Counted from the stretch's first letter, positions 27,390 through 35,894 are shown. The stretch: DNA of 49,495 nucleotides from Planktosalinus sp963977065 (GCA_963977065.1 CAXBNF010000020.1:1-49495); one strand, 5' to 3'. Notes: a model not told the origin generated them from the letters alone. A program made the numbers and translations.

Positions 27390-27986
27390 TTATAAATCTT
27401 CCAAAAGGAGCAAATATAAGTTTTTTGAACTACTTCCGTAGGTCATAAAATCATTTTCTTTTTTGCTTTCAAAGTTTTTAATGGTGGTAATATTTGAAGG
27501 AATATTGTTTTTGTTTGCGCTTTTTATTTTACGTAAACCCTCACCAATAGTATCAACCAATTGGCTTGTTGTGGCAAAAATTACAAAGTTATCTGGTAAT
27601 TCTTTGAGTTTTTTTTCTTTGATTTGGTTTGAAGAAATTAATATAGCTCCTGTATCTGCTACAAGAGATTCACATTGAGAAAAGAAAAATGCAGCATGAA
27701 TGTTGTTGCCAAATTTCAGATTGTATGAGTTGAACTTTGATTTTAAGTTTTCATTGGTGCAAAAAGCTTCTTTTTCATACCAATCGTTTTCAAGTAAAAT
27801 ATTATCAAAAGCTTCATCTAGCTCATCATAATTTTCACAATAGAGAAATTTTCCGCCATTTTTTCTGAAGTTGTAGGTGAATTTTTCGTCAGTAGGTAGG
27901 GGTACTTCCGGTAAATATTTACTTCTTTCTTCTTTTGGGGATTCTTTGTCTTTAGATTTTTTAAATAATTTTTTAAACAAACTCAT
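27390..27986 (-). CDS. LUD-domain protein (LutC-like)
   Basis: 198 residues. A basic, charged N-terminal tail (about 1-35) precedes an Rossmann-like LUD region with SLVADTGAILISS and NFVIFATTSQLVDTIGEGL. LutC relatives take part in lactate utilization, but single LUD proteins next to lipid genes in Flavobacteria have no proven role. First gene of the LUD-cdsA-psd-acbp unit, behind its own promoter. Confidence 0.85.
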   Translation of the reverse strand: MSLFKKLFKKSKDKESPKEERSKYLPEVPLPTDEKFTYNFRKNGGKFLYCENYDELDEAFDNILLENDWYEKEAFCTNENLKSKFNSYNLKFGNNIHAAFFFSQCESLVADTGAILISSNQIKEKKLKELPDNFVIFATTSQLVDTIGEGLRKIKSANKNNIPSNITTIKNFESKKENDFMTYGSSSKNLYLLLLEDL

Positions 27987-28025
27987 TAATTACTTGATTG
28001 AGGTGTTTTTTATTCAGACTCGCAC

Positions 28026-28033
28026 CAAATATA
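28026..28033 (-). promoter_or_regulatory. -7 promoter element of the LUD-cdsA-psd-acbp unit
   Basis: TATATTTG on the minus strand, 39 bases before the LUD start and immediately downstream of the ftsH terminator hairpin. A TTTG lies 14 bases further upstream (28048-28051), closer than usual. Confidence 0.5.
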
Positions 28034-28064
28034 AAAAAAACTTAACCCAAAAGCGAATTAAGTT
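28033..28064 (-). terminator. Terminator downstream of rsfS-ftsH
   Basis: Reading the minus strand, AACTTAA (28058-28064) pairs perfectly with TTAAGTT (28039-28045) across a 12-base loop and is followed by a T run to 28034. It separates ftsH from the LUD promoter. Confidence 0.7.
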
Positions 28065-28089
28065 ACTTTTTATATTTCAGGATTTGTAA

Positions 28090-30081
28090 TTAAGAAGTTG
28101 GTTTGTCTAACTTGTCAAAAATTACATCTGTATTTTTAAAATCTCTTTTTCCAAAAATGGTTTCCAAGTTGTCTTTAAAAATTACTTCTTTTTCAAGTAA
28201 AACATTAGCGAGTTCAATGAGCTTGTCTTTGTTTTTCTGAAGTAATTCAATAGCTCTTTTGTATTGAGACTCTATAAGGTTTGAAATTTCCTTGTCAATC
28301 ATTTCTGCTGTTTTTTCACTATAGGGTTTTGTGAAATTGTATTCAGATTGACCTGATGAGTCATAGTATGTAAGATTCCCGAGCTTTTCATTGAGTCCAT
28401 AGATAGTGACCATGGCACGTGCTTGTTTTGTTACTTTTTCAAGATCACTTAAGGCGCCTGTAGAAATTTTATTGAAAATCACTTTTTCTGCAGCTCTTCC
28501 ACCCAGTGCAGCACACATCTCATCGAGCATTTGTTCAGGTCTTACAATAAGTCGTTCTTCTGGTAAATACCAGGCCGCGCCCAGAGATTGGCCTCTGGGA
28601 ACGATGGTTACCTTAACAAGCGGAGCTGCATGTTCCAGCATCCAACTCACAGTGGCGTGTCCAGCCTCATGAAAAGCGATTGCTTTTTTCTCGTCTGGGG
28701 TAATGATTTTATTTTTCTTTTCAAGCCCACCAATAATCCTGTCAACTGCATCGAGAAAATCTTGTTTGCCAACGGCTTTGTTTCCCTTTCTTGCAGCGAT
28801 GAGAGCGGCTTCATTACAAACATTTGCAATATCTGCCCCAGAGAATCCTGGGGTTTGCTTCGCTAGAAAATCAAGGTCAAGATTTTCTTCTTTTTTGATG
28901 GGTCTTAAATGGACTTCAAAAATTTCTTTTCGTTCTCTTAAATCTGGTAAGTCAACATATATTTGACGGTCAAATCGACCGGCACGCATCAAAGCTTTAT
29001 CAAGAACATCAGCTCGGTTTGTTGCTGCAAGTACTATCACATTTGCATTGGACCCAAAACCATCCATTTCAGTTAAGAGTTGATTGAGCGTGTTTTCTCT
29101 TTCATCATTGGAGCCTGAGAAATTACTTTTTCCCCTTGCACGGCCAATAGCATCAATTTCATCAATGAAAATGATTGATGGTGATTTTTCTTTGGCTTGT
29201 TTGAATAAATCTCTTACACGTGAAGCTCCAACTCCCACAAACATTTCTACAAAGTCTGAACCAGAAAGTGAGAAAAATGGAACTTTTGCTTCACCGGCAA
29301 CAGCTTTTGCAAGCAAGGTTTTTCCGGTTCCCGGAGGTCCAACGAGGAGTGCGCCTTTGGGAATTTTTCCTCCCAATGCAGTATATTTATCAGGTGTTTT
29401 GAGAAAATCTACTATTTCCTGAATTTCTTCTTTGGCACCTTCAAGTCCGGCAACATCTCTGAATGAAACTTTTACATCTGTATTTTGGTCAAAAAGTCGG
29501 GCTTTTGATTTCCCAATATTAAAGAGTTGCCCACCGGGTCCACCACCGGCACCACTGGACATTCTACGCATTATAAATATCCAGATAGCAATGATAATTG
29601 CAAAAGGAAGCAATGTGAGTAAAATATCTCCCCAAACATTTGATTCTGTATCATAAACAACCGCAGTAGGTAAATTGTTTTCTTCTTTAGTTCTTCTTAA
29701 ATCGTTTTCAAAGTTTTGAAGGTCACCAAATTCAAACTGATATGCAGGTACATTTGAAGAAAGGGATTGATTTCCTACTTTTCTAACATGAACCTCTTTC
29801 GCTTTAGCCTCGCTTGTTAGAAAGACCCTTGCTTTATTTTTGTTGACAATAACAACTTTTTCAACATCACCATTCACCAAAAACTCTTGAAATTCAGCAG
29901 GGGTAGTCTTTGCAGGCTCTGTCCATCCACCGCCACTAAAAAAGTTTATTGCCAGAAATGCCAAAGCAATCATTCCATAAATCCATAGTGGGCTAAATTT
30001 TGGCTTCTGGTCTTTGTTTTTATTACCATCTCCCTTGGGAGATTTATCATCTTTATTTTTATTTTCTGTATCGTTTGCCAT
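28090..30081 (-). CDS. ftsH: ATP-dependent zinc metalloprotease FtsH
   Basis: 663 residues. A charged Lys/Asp-rich N terminus of about 30 residues precedes two membrane segments (33-48, 153-170) flanking a periplasmic part. The AAA+ domain has Walker A GPPGTGKT (248-255), Walker B IIFIDEID (303-310) and the second region of homology near 355-375. The protease motif HEAGH is at 471-475. It degrades misfolded membrane proteins and regulatory factors. It follows rsfS by 17 bases. Confidence 0.97.
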   Translation of the reverse strand: MANDTENKNKDDKSPKGDGNKNKDQKPKFSPLWIYGMIALAFLAINFFSGGGWTEPAKTTPAEFQEFLVNGDVEKVVIVNKNKARVFLTSEAKAKEVHVRKVGNQSLSSNVPAYQFEFGDLQNFENDLRRTKEENNLPTAVVYDTESNVWGDILLTLLPFAIIIAIWIFIMRRMSSGAGGGPGGQLFNIGKSKARLFDQNTDVKVSFRDVAGLEGAKEEIQEIVDFLKTPDKYTALGGKIPKGALLVGPPGTGKTLLAKAVAGEAKVPFFSLSGSDFVEMFVGVGASRVRDLFKQAKEKSPSIIFIDEIDAIGRARGKSNFSGSNDERENTLNQLLTEMDGFGSNANVIVLAATNRADVLDKALMRAGRFDRQIYVDLPDLRERKEIFEVHLRPIKKEENLDLDFLAKQTPGFSGADIANVCNEAALIAARKGNKAVGKQDFLDAVDRIIGGLEKKNKIITPDEKKAIAFHEAGHATVSWMLEHAAPLVKVTIVPRGQSLGAAWYLPEERLIVRPEQMLDEMCAALGGRAAEKVIFNKISTGALSDLEKVTKQARAMVTIYGLNEKLGNLTYYDSSGQSEYNFTKPYSEKTAEMIDKEISNLIESQYKRAIELLQKNKDKLIELANVLLEKEVIFKDNLETIFGKRDFKNTDVIFDKLDKPTS

Positions 30082-30098
30082 TAATAGGGATTGATTAT

Positions 30099-30470
30099 TT
30101 AATAACTAGTCTCAATTTTTACTGTCTTTGCATCACCCCAAAGACTTTCTATATCATAATATTCTCTGATATGCTTTTGGAATACATGAACTACAATATT
30201 TATGTAATCCATTAAAATCCACTCAGCATTTTCTGAGCCTTCTATGTGCCAGGCTTTTTCTTTGAGCGATTTGCTCACGGTTTTTTCAACTGAATTCACA
30301 ATGGCGTTTACCTGAGTGTTTGAGGTTCCATTGCAGATGATAAAGTAGTCGCAAACAGTGTTTTCTATTTCTCTTAAATCAAGGATCTCAATATCTTGAC
30401 CCTTTACTTCTTCAATGCCTTGAATTATTTGAGTGATTAATTGATCTGCTTCGTTTTCTTTTTTGATCAT
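30099..30470 (-). CDS. rsfS: Ribosome silencing factor RsfS
   Basis: 123 residues. Family motifs include IIQGIEEVKGQDIEILDLRE, CDYFIICNGTSNTQVNAI, WHIEGSENAEWILMDY and VVHVFQKHIREYYDIE. It binds uL14 and blocks joining of ribosomal subunits when nutrients are short. First in a unit with ftsH. A minus-strand TAACTTTG lies 14 bases upstream (30485-30492). Confidence 0.94.
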   Translation of the reverse strand: MIKKENEADQLITQIIQGIEEVKGQDIEILDLREIENTVCDYFIICNGTSNTQVNAIVNSVEKTVSKSLKEKAWHIEGSENAEWILMDYINIVVHVFQKHIREYYDIESLWGDAKTVKIETSY

Positions 30471-30484
30471 TAAAACTATTTTTG

Positions 30485-30492
30485 CAAAGTTA
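30485..30492 (-). promoter_or_regulatory. -7 promoter element of rsfS-ftsH
   Basis: TAACTTTG on the minus strand, 14 bases before the rsfS start, within the divergent rsfS/birA region. Confidence 0.5.
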
Positions 30493-30544
30493 TTACTTTT
30501 TTGGTTTTCTGTAACTTTCTATTTTATAAGATTAACGCAATTTT

Positions 30545-30552
30545 TACATTTG
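30545..30552 (+). promoter_or_regulatory. -7 promoter element of birA
   Basis: TACATTTG ends 3 bases before the birA ATG at 30556, so the transcript probably starts on the ATG itself (leaderless). Confidence 0.55.
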
Positions 30553-30555
30553 CTT

Positions 30556-31296
30556 ATGTTAATATACAAAATCAGTGCCACTAGCTCAACAAATAGTTAC
30601 CTTAAATCACTATTGAAAGAAAACAAGCTACAAGATGAACTTGTGGTTATTTCAGATGAACAAACACAGGGAAGGGGACAGGTGGGAACTTCATGGCATT
30701 CGCAGAAAGGTAAAAGCTTGACGTTCAGTATTTATAAACAGTTTAAGGGGTTTAAAGTCGCTAAGCAATTTTATCTCTCCATGGCAGTTTCAATTGCAGT
30801 CAAAGAAACATTGGAAGCCTTTGGCATCCCCGAGATAAGTGTAAAATGGCCTAACGACATTCTGTCAGCAAATAAAAAACTTTGCGGTGTTCTTATCGAA
30901 AATATCCTGTCACACAAAAATATAAAAGGAAGTATAATAGGCATAGGTTTGAATGTAAATGATACTCAATTTACAGATTTGCCCAATGCTACCTCAATGA
31001 AGATTGCAACACAAAAACATTTCGACCTCAGTCAAGTCTTTAATAAGTTATCTGAAGTATTGTTAGAGAAAATGAGTTTACTTGAGAAGTATCAATTTGA
31101 ACAAATAGAAGAAGCATATTTAAAAAATCTTTACAGAATAAATCAAATAAGTGTTTTTGAAAACGCTCAAAAAGAATGTTTTAATGGAATTATCAGGGGT
31201 GTTTCTGCTGAAGGCAAACTATTGGTTGAGACAAAAGATGAGGTTTTACTTCCTTTTGATTTAAAAGAAATTAAACTTTTAACCAAATTAAAGTAA
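30556..31296 (+). CDS. birA: Biotin--[acetyl-CoA-carboxylase] ligase
   Basis: 246 residues from the ATG at 30556 (MLIYKISATSSTNSYLK). The frame is open 31 codons further, to 30463, but that part overlaps rsfS, is hydrophobic and not family-like. SATSSTNSYL, DEQTQGRGQVGTSWHS and VKWPNDI with its catalytic Lys, then KKLCGVLIEN, are typical. There is no N-terminal DNA-binding domain, so it is a ligase only and not a biotin repressor. It would biotinylate the AccB partner of AccD. Confidence 0.93.
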   Translation: MLIYKISATSSTNSYLKSLLKENKLQDELVVISDEQTQGRGQVGTSWHSQKGKSLTFSIYKQFKGFKVAKQFYLSMAVSIAVKETLEAFGIPEISVKWPNDILSANKKLCGVLIENILSHKNIKGSIIGIGLNVNDTQFTDLPNATSMKIATQKHFDLSQVFNKLSEVLLEKMSLLEKYQFEQIEEAYLKNLYRINQISVFENAQKECFNGIIRGVSAEGKLLVETKDEVLLPFDLKEIKLLTKLK

Positions 31297-31680
31297 ACTC
31301 AAATTGGTGCTTAAAGTTTCCAGAAATTTTGAGATGGGCCCCTTTATCATCATCGCCATCATTGCATTAAATTCTCCTTCAAAATTTAATTGAGCCGTTG
31401 ACGAGCTATTACTCACTTCTTCAATGTTGGCAGAAAGAGTAAAAGGCAATTTGTCACTTATAGCTCCCAAAACAACTTTGTTGGGAGGTAGCTTTTCTTT
31501 TAATTCGAGTGCTATTTCCGGCATTCCCTTGAGTGCAAAAACAAAAGCATTGTCTCTTATCACTTCAAATTTACTAATGTTATCTGGCATTAATTGTTCA
31601 AAATTTTTTACATCACTTAAAAATTCACACAATTCAAGTGCAGACTTATTTACGGTTACTTTGTTGCTTTCGAGATTCAT
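31288..31680 (-). CDS. SRPBCC-fold (START-like) protein
   Basis: 130 residues. Starting VTVNKSALELCEFLSDVKNFEQLMPDNI, it shows the helix-grip opening of SRPBCC proteins, then alternating strands and a long C-terminal helix (FNAMMAMMIKGPISKFLETL). No signal peptide, so cytoplasmic. The ligand is unknown. It lies 163 bases after pyrE and overlaps birA tail to tail by 9 bases. Confidence 0.8.
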   Translation of the reverse strand: MNLESNKVTVNKSALELCEFLSDVKNFEQLMPDNISKFEVIRDNAFVFALKGMPEIALELKEKLPPNKVVLGAISDKLPFTLSANIEEVSNSSSTAQLNFEGEFNAMMAMMIKGPISKFLETLSTNLSLL

Positions 31681-31717
31681 ATTTTATATTTTATGTTGAT
31701 TGAGTTTGGGGTGATCT

Positions 31718-31749
31718 GTTTCAAGTTTCAAGTTTCAAGTTTCAAGTTT
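31718..31749. repeat. Heptanucleotide tandem repeat GTTTCAA
   Basis: Four exact copies of GTTTCAA plus a partial fifth, in the 163-base gap between pyrE and the SRPBCC gene. Related degenerate repeats follow: TCAGGTT twice near 31773-31788 and ACTCAAAG twice near 31819-31836. The whole gap is low-complexity and holds no gene. Confidence 0.9.
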
Positions 31750-31843
31750 GCTTCACTCAATCACTTCACTCAGGTCAGGTTTCAGGTTCAAAAAAAGCGT
31801 TTCAGTTTCAAAACACAAACTCAAAGACTCAAAGACTCACAAA

Positions 31844-32488
31844 CTATTTACCTGTCCACTCCGCCGGATTTTCTCTCCAGGACTTTAAGGTTTCCAGTTC
31901 TTTATTTGATATGTAATTTGCTTTTTCAGCTTGACCCAAAAGATGTTCATAATCACTCAAGGTGTGAAGAGTTATATTTTCTTTTTTGAAATTGTCTTGA
32001 GCAACTTGAAAGCCATAGGTAAAAACAGCAACCATTCCTTTTACTTTCACTTGCGCTTCATTTAAAGCTTTAACAGCATTTAAGCTGCTTTTTCCTGTGC
32101 TTATGAGGTCTTCAACCACAACAACACTTTGATTGGCAATTAGTTTTCCTTCCACCTGGTTTTGTCTGCCATGCCCTTTTGCTTCAGGTCTCACATAAAC
32201 AAATGGGAGGTTTAAGTAATCTGCTACAAGCATGCCAATCCCAATGGCTCCGGTAGCTACACCTGCAATAACATCGGGCTTTCCATAGAGTTCCTCAATT
32301 TGTTGAGCCATATGCTCTCTAATATAATTTCTTATTGGTGGATATGACAAAATAATGCGGTTATCACAATAAATGGGAGATTTCCATCCAGATGCCCATA
32401 AAAAAGGGTTTTGTGGTTGTAATTTAATTGCATTAATTTGCAATAGTAAGTCGGCTGTTTTTTGGGCCGTTTCTTTATTCAAAATCAT
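31844..32488 (-). CDS. pyrE: Orotate phosphoribosyltransferase
   Basis: 214 residues from the ATG at 32488 (MILNKETAQKTADLLLQI). An upstream in-frame ATG at 32527 would run across the promoter and is rejected. The PRPP-binding loop is VVVVEDLISTGKSSLNAV, and VRPEAKGHGRQNQVEG matches the flexible catalytic loop. It makes OMP from orotate and PRPP in pyrimidine synthesis. It starts 7 bases from the divergent NUDIX gene. Confidence 0.96.
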   Translation of the reverse strand: MILNKETAQKTADLLLQINAIKLQPQNPFLWASGWKSPIYCDNRIILSYPPIRNYIREHMAQQIEELYGKPDVIAGVATGAIGIGMLVADYLNLPFVYVRPEAKGHGRQNQVEGKLIANQSVVVVEDLISTGKSSLNAVKALNEAQVKVKGMVAVFTYGFQVAQDNFKKENITLHTLSDYEHLLGQAEKANYISNKELETLKSWRENPAEWTGK

Positions 32489-32492
32489 ACTG

Positions 32493-32500
32493 CAAATGTA
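32493..32500 (-). promoter_or_regulatory. -7 promoter element of pyrE, overlapping the NUDIX start codon
   Basis: Minus-strand TACATTTG ends 4 bases before the pyrE ATG at 32488, so the mRNA probably begins on the ATG. The same bases contain the start codon of the divergent NUDIX gene (32496). Confidence 0.6.
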
Positions 32501-33101
32501 TAAAGTTTTTGTTAATGATAAACCCATTTATCTCACCAGTGAGTTGGTTTTTCATAAAGAGGCCAAGTGTCTAATGCTTAAGGATGTTGATTTGGAGACA
32601 GTTGTAAAGAAAGTAGCCAAAAATAAATGGCCTCAAGTTTATTTATATTATCCAAATGGTGAGCAACTCATTCAAAAGCTAAAAAAGAAAATACCAGTAG
32701 TTGTTGCAGCGGGTGGTCTTGTTAGGAATGAAGTAAATGAGATACTTTTCATAAAAAGAAATGGAAAATGGGATTTGCCAAAAGGCAGAGTTGAAGAAAA
32801 AGAAACAATTGAAGAAGCCGCTTTGCGTGAAACGGAGGAGGAAACAGGAGTTACAGGTCTTGAAATTGTAAAGCCCCTTCAAATCACGTATCATTTTTTT
32901 AACCGAAATGAAAAACTCAAACTAAAAGAAACTTATTGGTTTGAGATGAAAACTTCATTTACAGGAGACTTAGCACCTGAAAAAAGTGAAGGTATCCAAA
33001 AAGCAGTTTGGAAAAATCCCAAAAAAACCGCGAAAGCGTTACAAAAATCCTATGCAAACATCAGAGAATTGTTTTATCAAGAGGTTAATTTAAAACCCTG
33101 A
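32496..33101 (+). CDS. NUDIX hydrolase
   Basis: 201 residues from the ATG at 32496 (MYKVFVNDKPIYL); the frame extends upstream to 32373 but that part lies inside pyrE. An N-terminal region of about 65 residues precedes the NUDIX domain. The NUDIX box reads GRVEEKETIEEAALRETEEE followed by TGV, with all key Glu residues. The substrate is unknown (a nucleoside diphosphate derivative). It overlaps the M14 peptidase gene tail to tail by 17 bases. Confidence 0.92.
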   Translation: MYKVFVNDKPIYLTSELVFHKEAKCLMLKDVDLETVVKKVAKNKWPQVYLYYPNGEQLIQKLKKKIPVVVAAGGLVRNEVNEILFIKRNGKWDLPKGRVEEKETIEEAALRETEEETGVTGLEIVKPLQITYHFFNRNEKLKLKETYWFEMKTSFTGDLAPEKSEGIQKAVWKNPKKTAKALQKSYANIRELFYQEVNLKP

Positions 33102-34815
33102 GAATGGGGTACCTCATGTGGGCTTTTTCATAGTGTTTTGACTGTTTGTGTAGCCAATTCAGTTGGGCATATCCATTTTCTCTGAAAGCTTCATTCTCCT
33201 GTTTTTTTATATCAAACCTTAATTTTAATTCGGGATTGTTTTCAAGGAGCTCTTCAGCTATTTCTTCAAAGACATAAGGAGAAAAGCCTTCTTTTTGCTG
33301 TAGTATTGTATCAAAAAAATTCCAGTTAAAAAAAGAATCTACCGCTTCAGGTTCAAGTGTTTCAAGCAGATATCTTATACCGGGTTGATCTGTCAAAACA
33401 AGATAATCTCCTTTATTAACTACGGTTTTTTCCATTTGCTTTGATAGGTTCGTATTGTAATGCATATAATGCCCTTCATAGGCCGTAGTGCGGGTTTTGA
33501 AATCTTCTATGCGATACACTTCGGTTTGAATGAGGGTGTCATTTTCTAGTTGCTGTATTTCAATTTGATTTATTTTGAGTAATTCAATGACATTCCACCA
33601 GCCTTGAGGAATTATGTATCCTTTTGGAATGCTTACTGACTTTGAGGGATTAAAATAATTATAGAAATTCACCTCTTTTGTAAAAGGTTTGTTTCTGTCA
33701 TAAAATAATCTCGTTTTCCCTGTAACCTTGCTCTCTCTATAGTCACTTTCATATCCTTTAAAATCAAGCTTAGTAAAATGAGTGCTATCAACTTCCCATT
33801 GAATGGGGTATTCATCAGCGGGTTTGAACTGTTTTATTGCATTTTTTCTAAGAGACTTTATAGTTTTAAAATTTATGTCAGTAACTTCAATCATACTTTT
33901 CATAATGGCATAAGTGCCCTTTACTCTGTCTTCATAGGGTTTTAACATGTGAGTTTCAACCATCATTCCTAATGTGTTAAATAAGGTTGTATAGCCGGTT
34001 GAGTATCTGGGTGAGTCCATAAATTGGGTGAACCCTGTATCAGGAGGTCTGTTAAATACATTGACATAAGGTGTGATGTTCCATTCCTTTTGTTTTAAGT
34101 TTTTTTCAACTTCTGGAATAAATGTTTTGTGAAGATAATTTCCCAATTCACCTCCCAGTTTATTGTGTTGGGTAAAAAGGTGGGTGATTGTATATTGATA
34201 ATCGGCACCATTGCTCACGTGGTTATCAATAAAAACATCTGGATTTACGGCATGAAAAATTTCGGCAAAAGCGCGTGCATTTCTTGAATCACTTTTGACA
34301 AAATCACGGTTGAGGTCATAATTTCTTGCGTTTCCGCGAAATCCATATTCATCCGGCCCATTTTGATTGGTTCTTGTTGTGCTGTTTCTATTTAAAGCAC
34401 CGCCAATGTTGTAAACCGGAATGGTTGCGACAATTGTATTTTTAGGAATTTCAATAGTTCCGTTTGCTAAATCATTAAACAACTGCATAGTAGCTTCAAT
34501 CCCGTCAGGTTCACCGGGATGAATACCGTTGTTGATGAGGATGATGGCTTTTTCATTTTGTAATTTCTTAAAATCAAAGGTTCCTTCGGGATCAAAAGTT
34601 ACTAGATGTAGTGGATGCCCGCTGTCTGTGAAACCAAATGGGTTAATATTTATAGAAGTATGGTTTTCATTTAAATTTTCATAGAAAAGAATTACTTCAT
34701 AGTAGGTTTTTTGTTGAGTATTAAAATATTCAATATAATTAATGGATTTAATATTATAGACTACAATAACATGACTATAAATGATTAAAAATAGATAAAA
34801 TTTAAATTTTAACAT
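33085..34815 (-). CDS. M14-family zinc carboxypeptidase, exported
   Basis: 576 residues. The N terminus is hydrophobic (about 1-22, a likely signal peptide or anchor). The M14 site has the zinc ligands His and Glu in GIHPGEPDG near residue 98, the third His in DVFIDNHVS, and the catalytic Glu probably in MMVETHMLKPYEDR. NYDLNRDFVK supplies the substrate-binding Arg. A C-terminal part of about 250 residues of unknown fold follows. It probably trims peptides outside the cytoplasm. Confidence 0.88.
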   Translation of the reverse strand: MLKFKFYLFLIIYSHVIVVYNIKSINYIEYFNTQQKTYYEVILFYENLNENHTSININPFGFTDSGHPLHLVTFDPEGTFDFKKLQNEKAIILINNGIHPGEPDGIEATMQLFNDLANGTIEIPKNTIVATIPVYNIGGALNRNSTTRTNQNGPDEYGFRGNARNYDLNRDFVKSDSRNARAFAEIFHAVNPDVFIDNHVSNGADYQYTITHLFTQHNKLGGELGNYLHKTFIPEVEKNLKQKEWNITPYVNVFNRPPDTGFTQFMDSPRYSTGYTTLFNTLGMMVETHMLKPYEDRVKGTYAIMKSMIEVTDINFKTIKSLRKNAIKQFKPADEYPIQWEVDSTHFTKLDFKGYESDYRESKVTGKTRLFYDRNKPFTKEVNFYNYFNPSKSVSIPKGYIIPQGWWNVIELLKINQIEIQQLENDTLIQTEVYRIEDFKTRTTAYEGHYMHYNTNLSKQMEKTVVNKGDYLVLTDQPGIRYLLETLEPEAVDSFFNWNFFDTILQQKEGFSPYVFEEIAEELLENNPELKLRFDIKKQENEAFRENGYAQLNWLHKQSKHYEKAHMRYPILRVLN

Positions 34816-34855
34816 AATTCGAGATGTTTTTAGTACTTTGAAATAAATAAATATA

Positions 34856-34863
34856 TATATTTG
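34856..34863 (+). promoter_or_regulatory. Candidate -7 element of the 34889 gene
   Basis: TATATTTG, 25 bases before the ATG. A TTTG at 34837-34840 lies 15 bases upstream, shorter than the usual 18-22, so the -33 box is doubtful. Confidence 0.45.
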
Positions 34864-34888
34864 TTAAATTAACTTAAATTTAAATATT

Positions 34889-35716
34889 ATGAAAAAAATT
34901 ACATTATTTTTTGTGGCTGTACTTTTTTCAGTTACAATTCAAGCTCAAATTACATTAACCCACAACACTGATGATATTATTACATCAACAAACAGTGTTG
35001 CTTGTCAAGGAGGTGATAACCTACAAGCCAGAGTTTTTGTTTTAGGTGATTTTGGAATTTCTCAAGATTTTGAAATTACAGAAGGTGCTTTAGGTGTTCA
35101 GTCAATTTCTGCTGATATAAACCTAACTGTCAATATTTATATTGTTGATGATTTATTTCCTGCAGGATTTCCTGGGTCTTCAACTTTGTTAGGTTCTCAA
35201 AATGTTCTTGTTCCTTTTGGAAGTGATTTGACTATTGTAGATTATACATTTGACACACCTGTTTTAGTGCCAGCAGGTACAGAGCGAATTCTTGTTGAGG
35301 TGGCTCAAGAATTGGATGGAATTTCATGGTTTATTGGCGGAACTGCTGCACAAACAGATCACCCTTGGTTGGCATCTGTACAATGTCAGGTACCAGACTA
35401 TACTGCACCTGCAGATATTGGATTTCCTGATGCGCACTATTATATCAATGTAACAGGTGATGAAGTGCTTTCTGTTGGCGACAACTTAGCTGATGCTGTA
35501 TCAATCTTTCCTGTTCCTGCTGTAGACGTTATAAATGTAAAAGTTCCATCTAATGTTCAGATTACTGATGTTGCTTTATTTGATTTACTTGGAAAAAACA
35601 CAGGCCTCACTTTTTCTGGCGGTCAAATCAATGTAGAAAACCTCAGTAGAGGGGTGTATATATTGACTGTTAAAACAACGCAGGGAACTTTAACTCAAAA
35701 GATAGTAAAAAAATAA
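34889..35716 (+). CDS. T9SS-sorted secreted protein with shared RVF-DFGI domain (copy 1)
   Basis: 275 residues: signal peptide ending IQAQ, one domain (about 21-195) and a T9SS type A sorting tail (about 202-275; SIFPVPAVDVINVKV then RGVYILTVKT...KIVKK). The central domain carries the features also seen in the M36 protease and the 46558 protein: VACQGG, RVFVLGDFGISQDFEIT, LVPAGTERILVEV and DIGFPDAHYYINVTGDE. I cannot name this domain. Hand alignment with the next gene gives 237 of 275 residues identical, without gaps. Surface-attached or released; function unknown. Confidence 0.87.
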   Translation: MKKITLFFVAVLFSVTIQAQITLTHNTDDIITSTNSVACQGGDNLQARVFVLGDFGISQDFEITEGALGVQSISADINLTVNIYIVDDLFPAGFPGSSTLLGSQNVLVPFGSDLTIVDYTFDTPVLVPAGTERILVEVAQELDGISWFIGGTAAQTDHPWLASVQCQVPDYTAPADIGFPDAHYYINVTGDEVLSVGDNLADAVSIFPVPAVDVINVKVPSNVQITDVALFDLLGKNTGLTFSGGQINVENLSRGVYILTVKTTQGTLTQKIVKK

Positions 35717-35740
35717 AAATTAACATAATATATTAAAAAG

Positions 35741-35773
35741 TCCTGAGTTAATTAACGCTCAGGATTTTTTTTT
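35741..35773 (+). terminator. Rho-independent terminator after copy 1
   Basis: TCCTGAG (35741-35747) pairs with CTCAGGA (35758-35764), followed by nine T's to 35773. It separates the two tandem copies into independent transcripts. Confidence 0.9.
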
Positions 35774-35828
35774 ATTAATGATTTTACATTAACATGCATT
35801 GGAAACCCCAGTGTTTATAAATGTTTCT

Positions 35829-35860
35829 TTTGATTTATAAATTAATTTGTTTTAAGTTTG
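35829..35860 (+). promoter_or_regulatory. Promoter of copy 2
   Basis: TTTG (35829-35832), a 20-base spacer and TAAGTTTG (35853-35860) fit the Bacteroidota consensus. The ATG is 34 bases downstream. Confidence 0.7.
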
Positions 35861-35894
35861 GGCTTAATTTAATTAATTTAAACAAAATTTAATC

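Noticed and set aside
30463..30555. Upstream extension of birA
   Set aside because: Overlaps rsfS and crosses the TACATTTG promoter element.
32373..32495. Upstream extension of the NUDIX frame
   Set aside because: Lies inside pyrE on the other strand, and the family-like sequence begins at the ATG at 32496.
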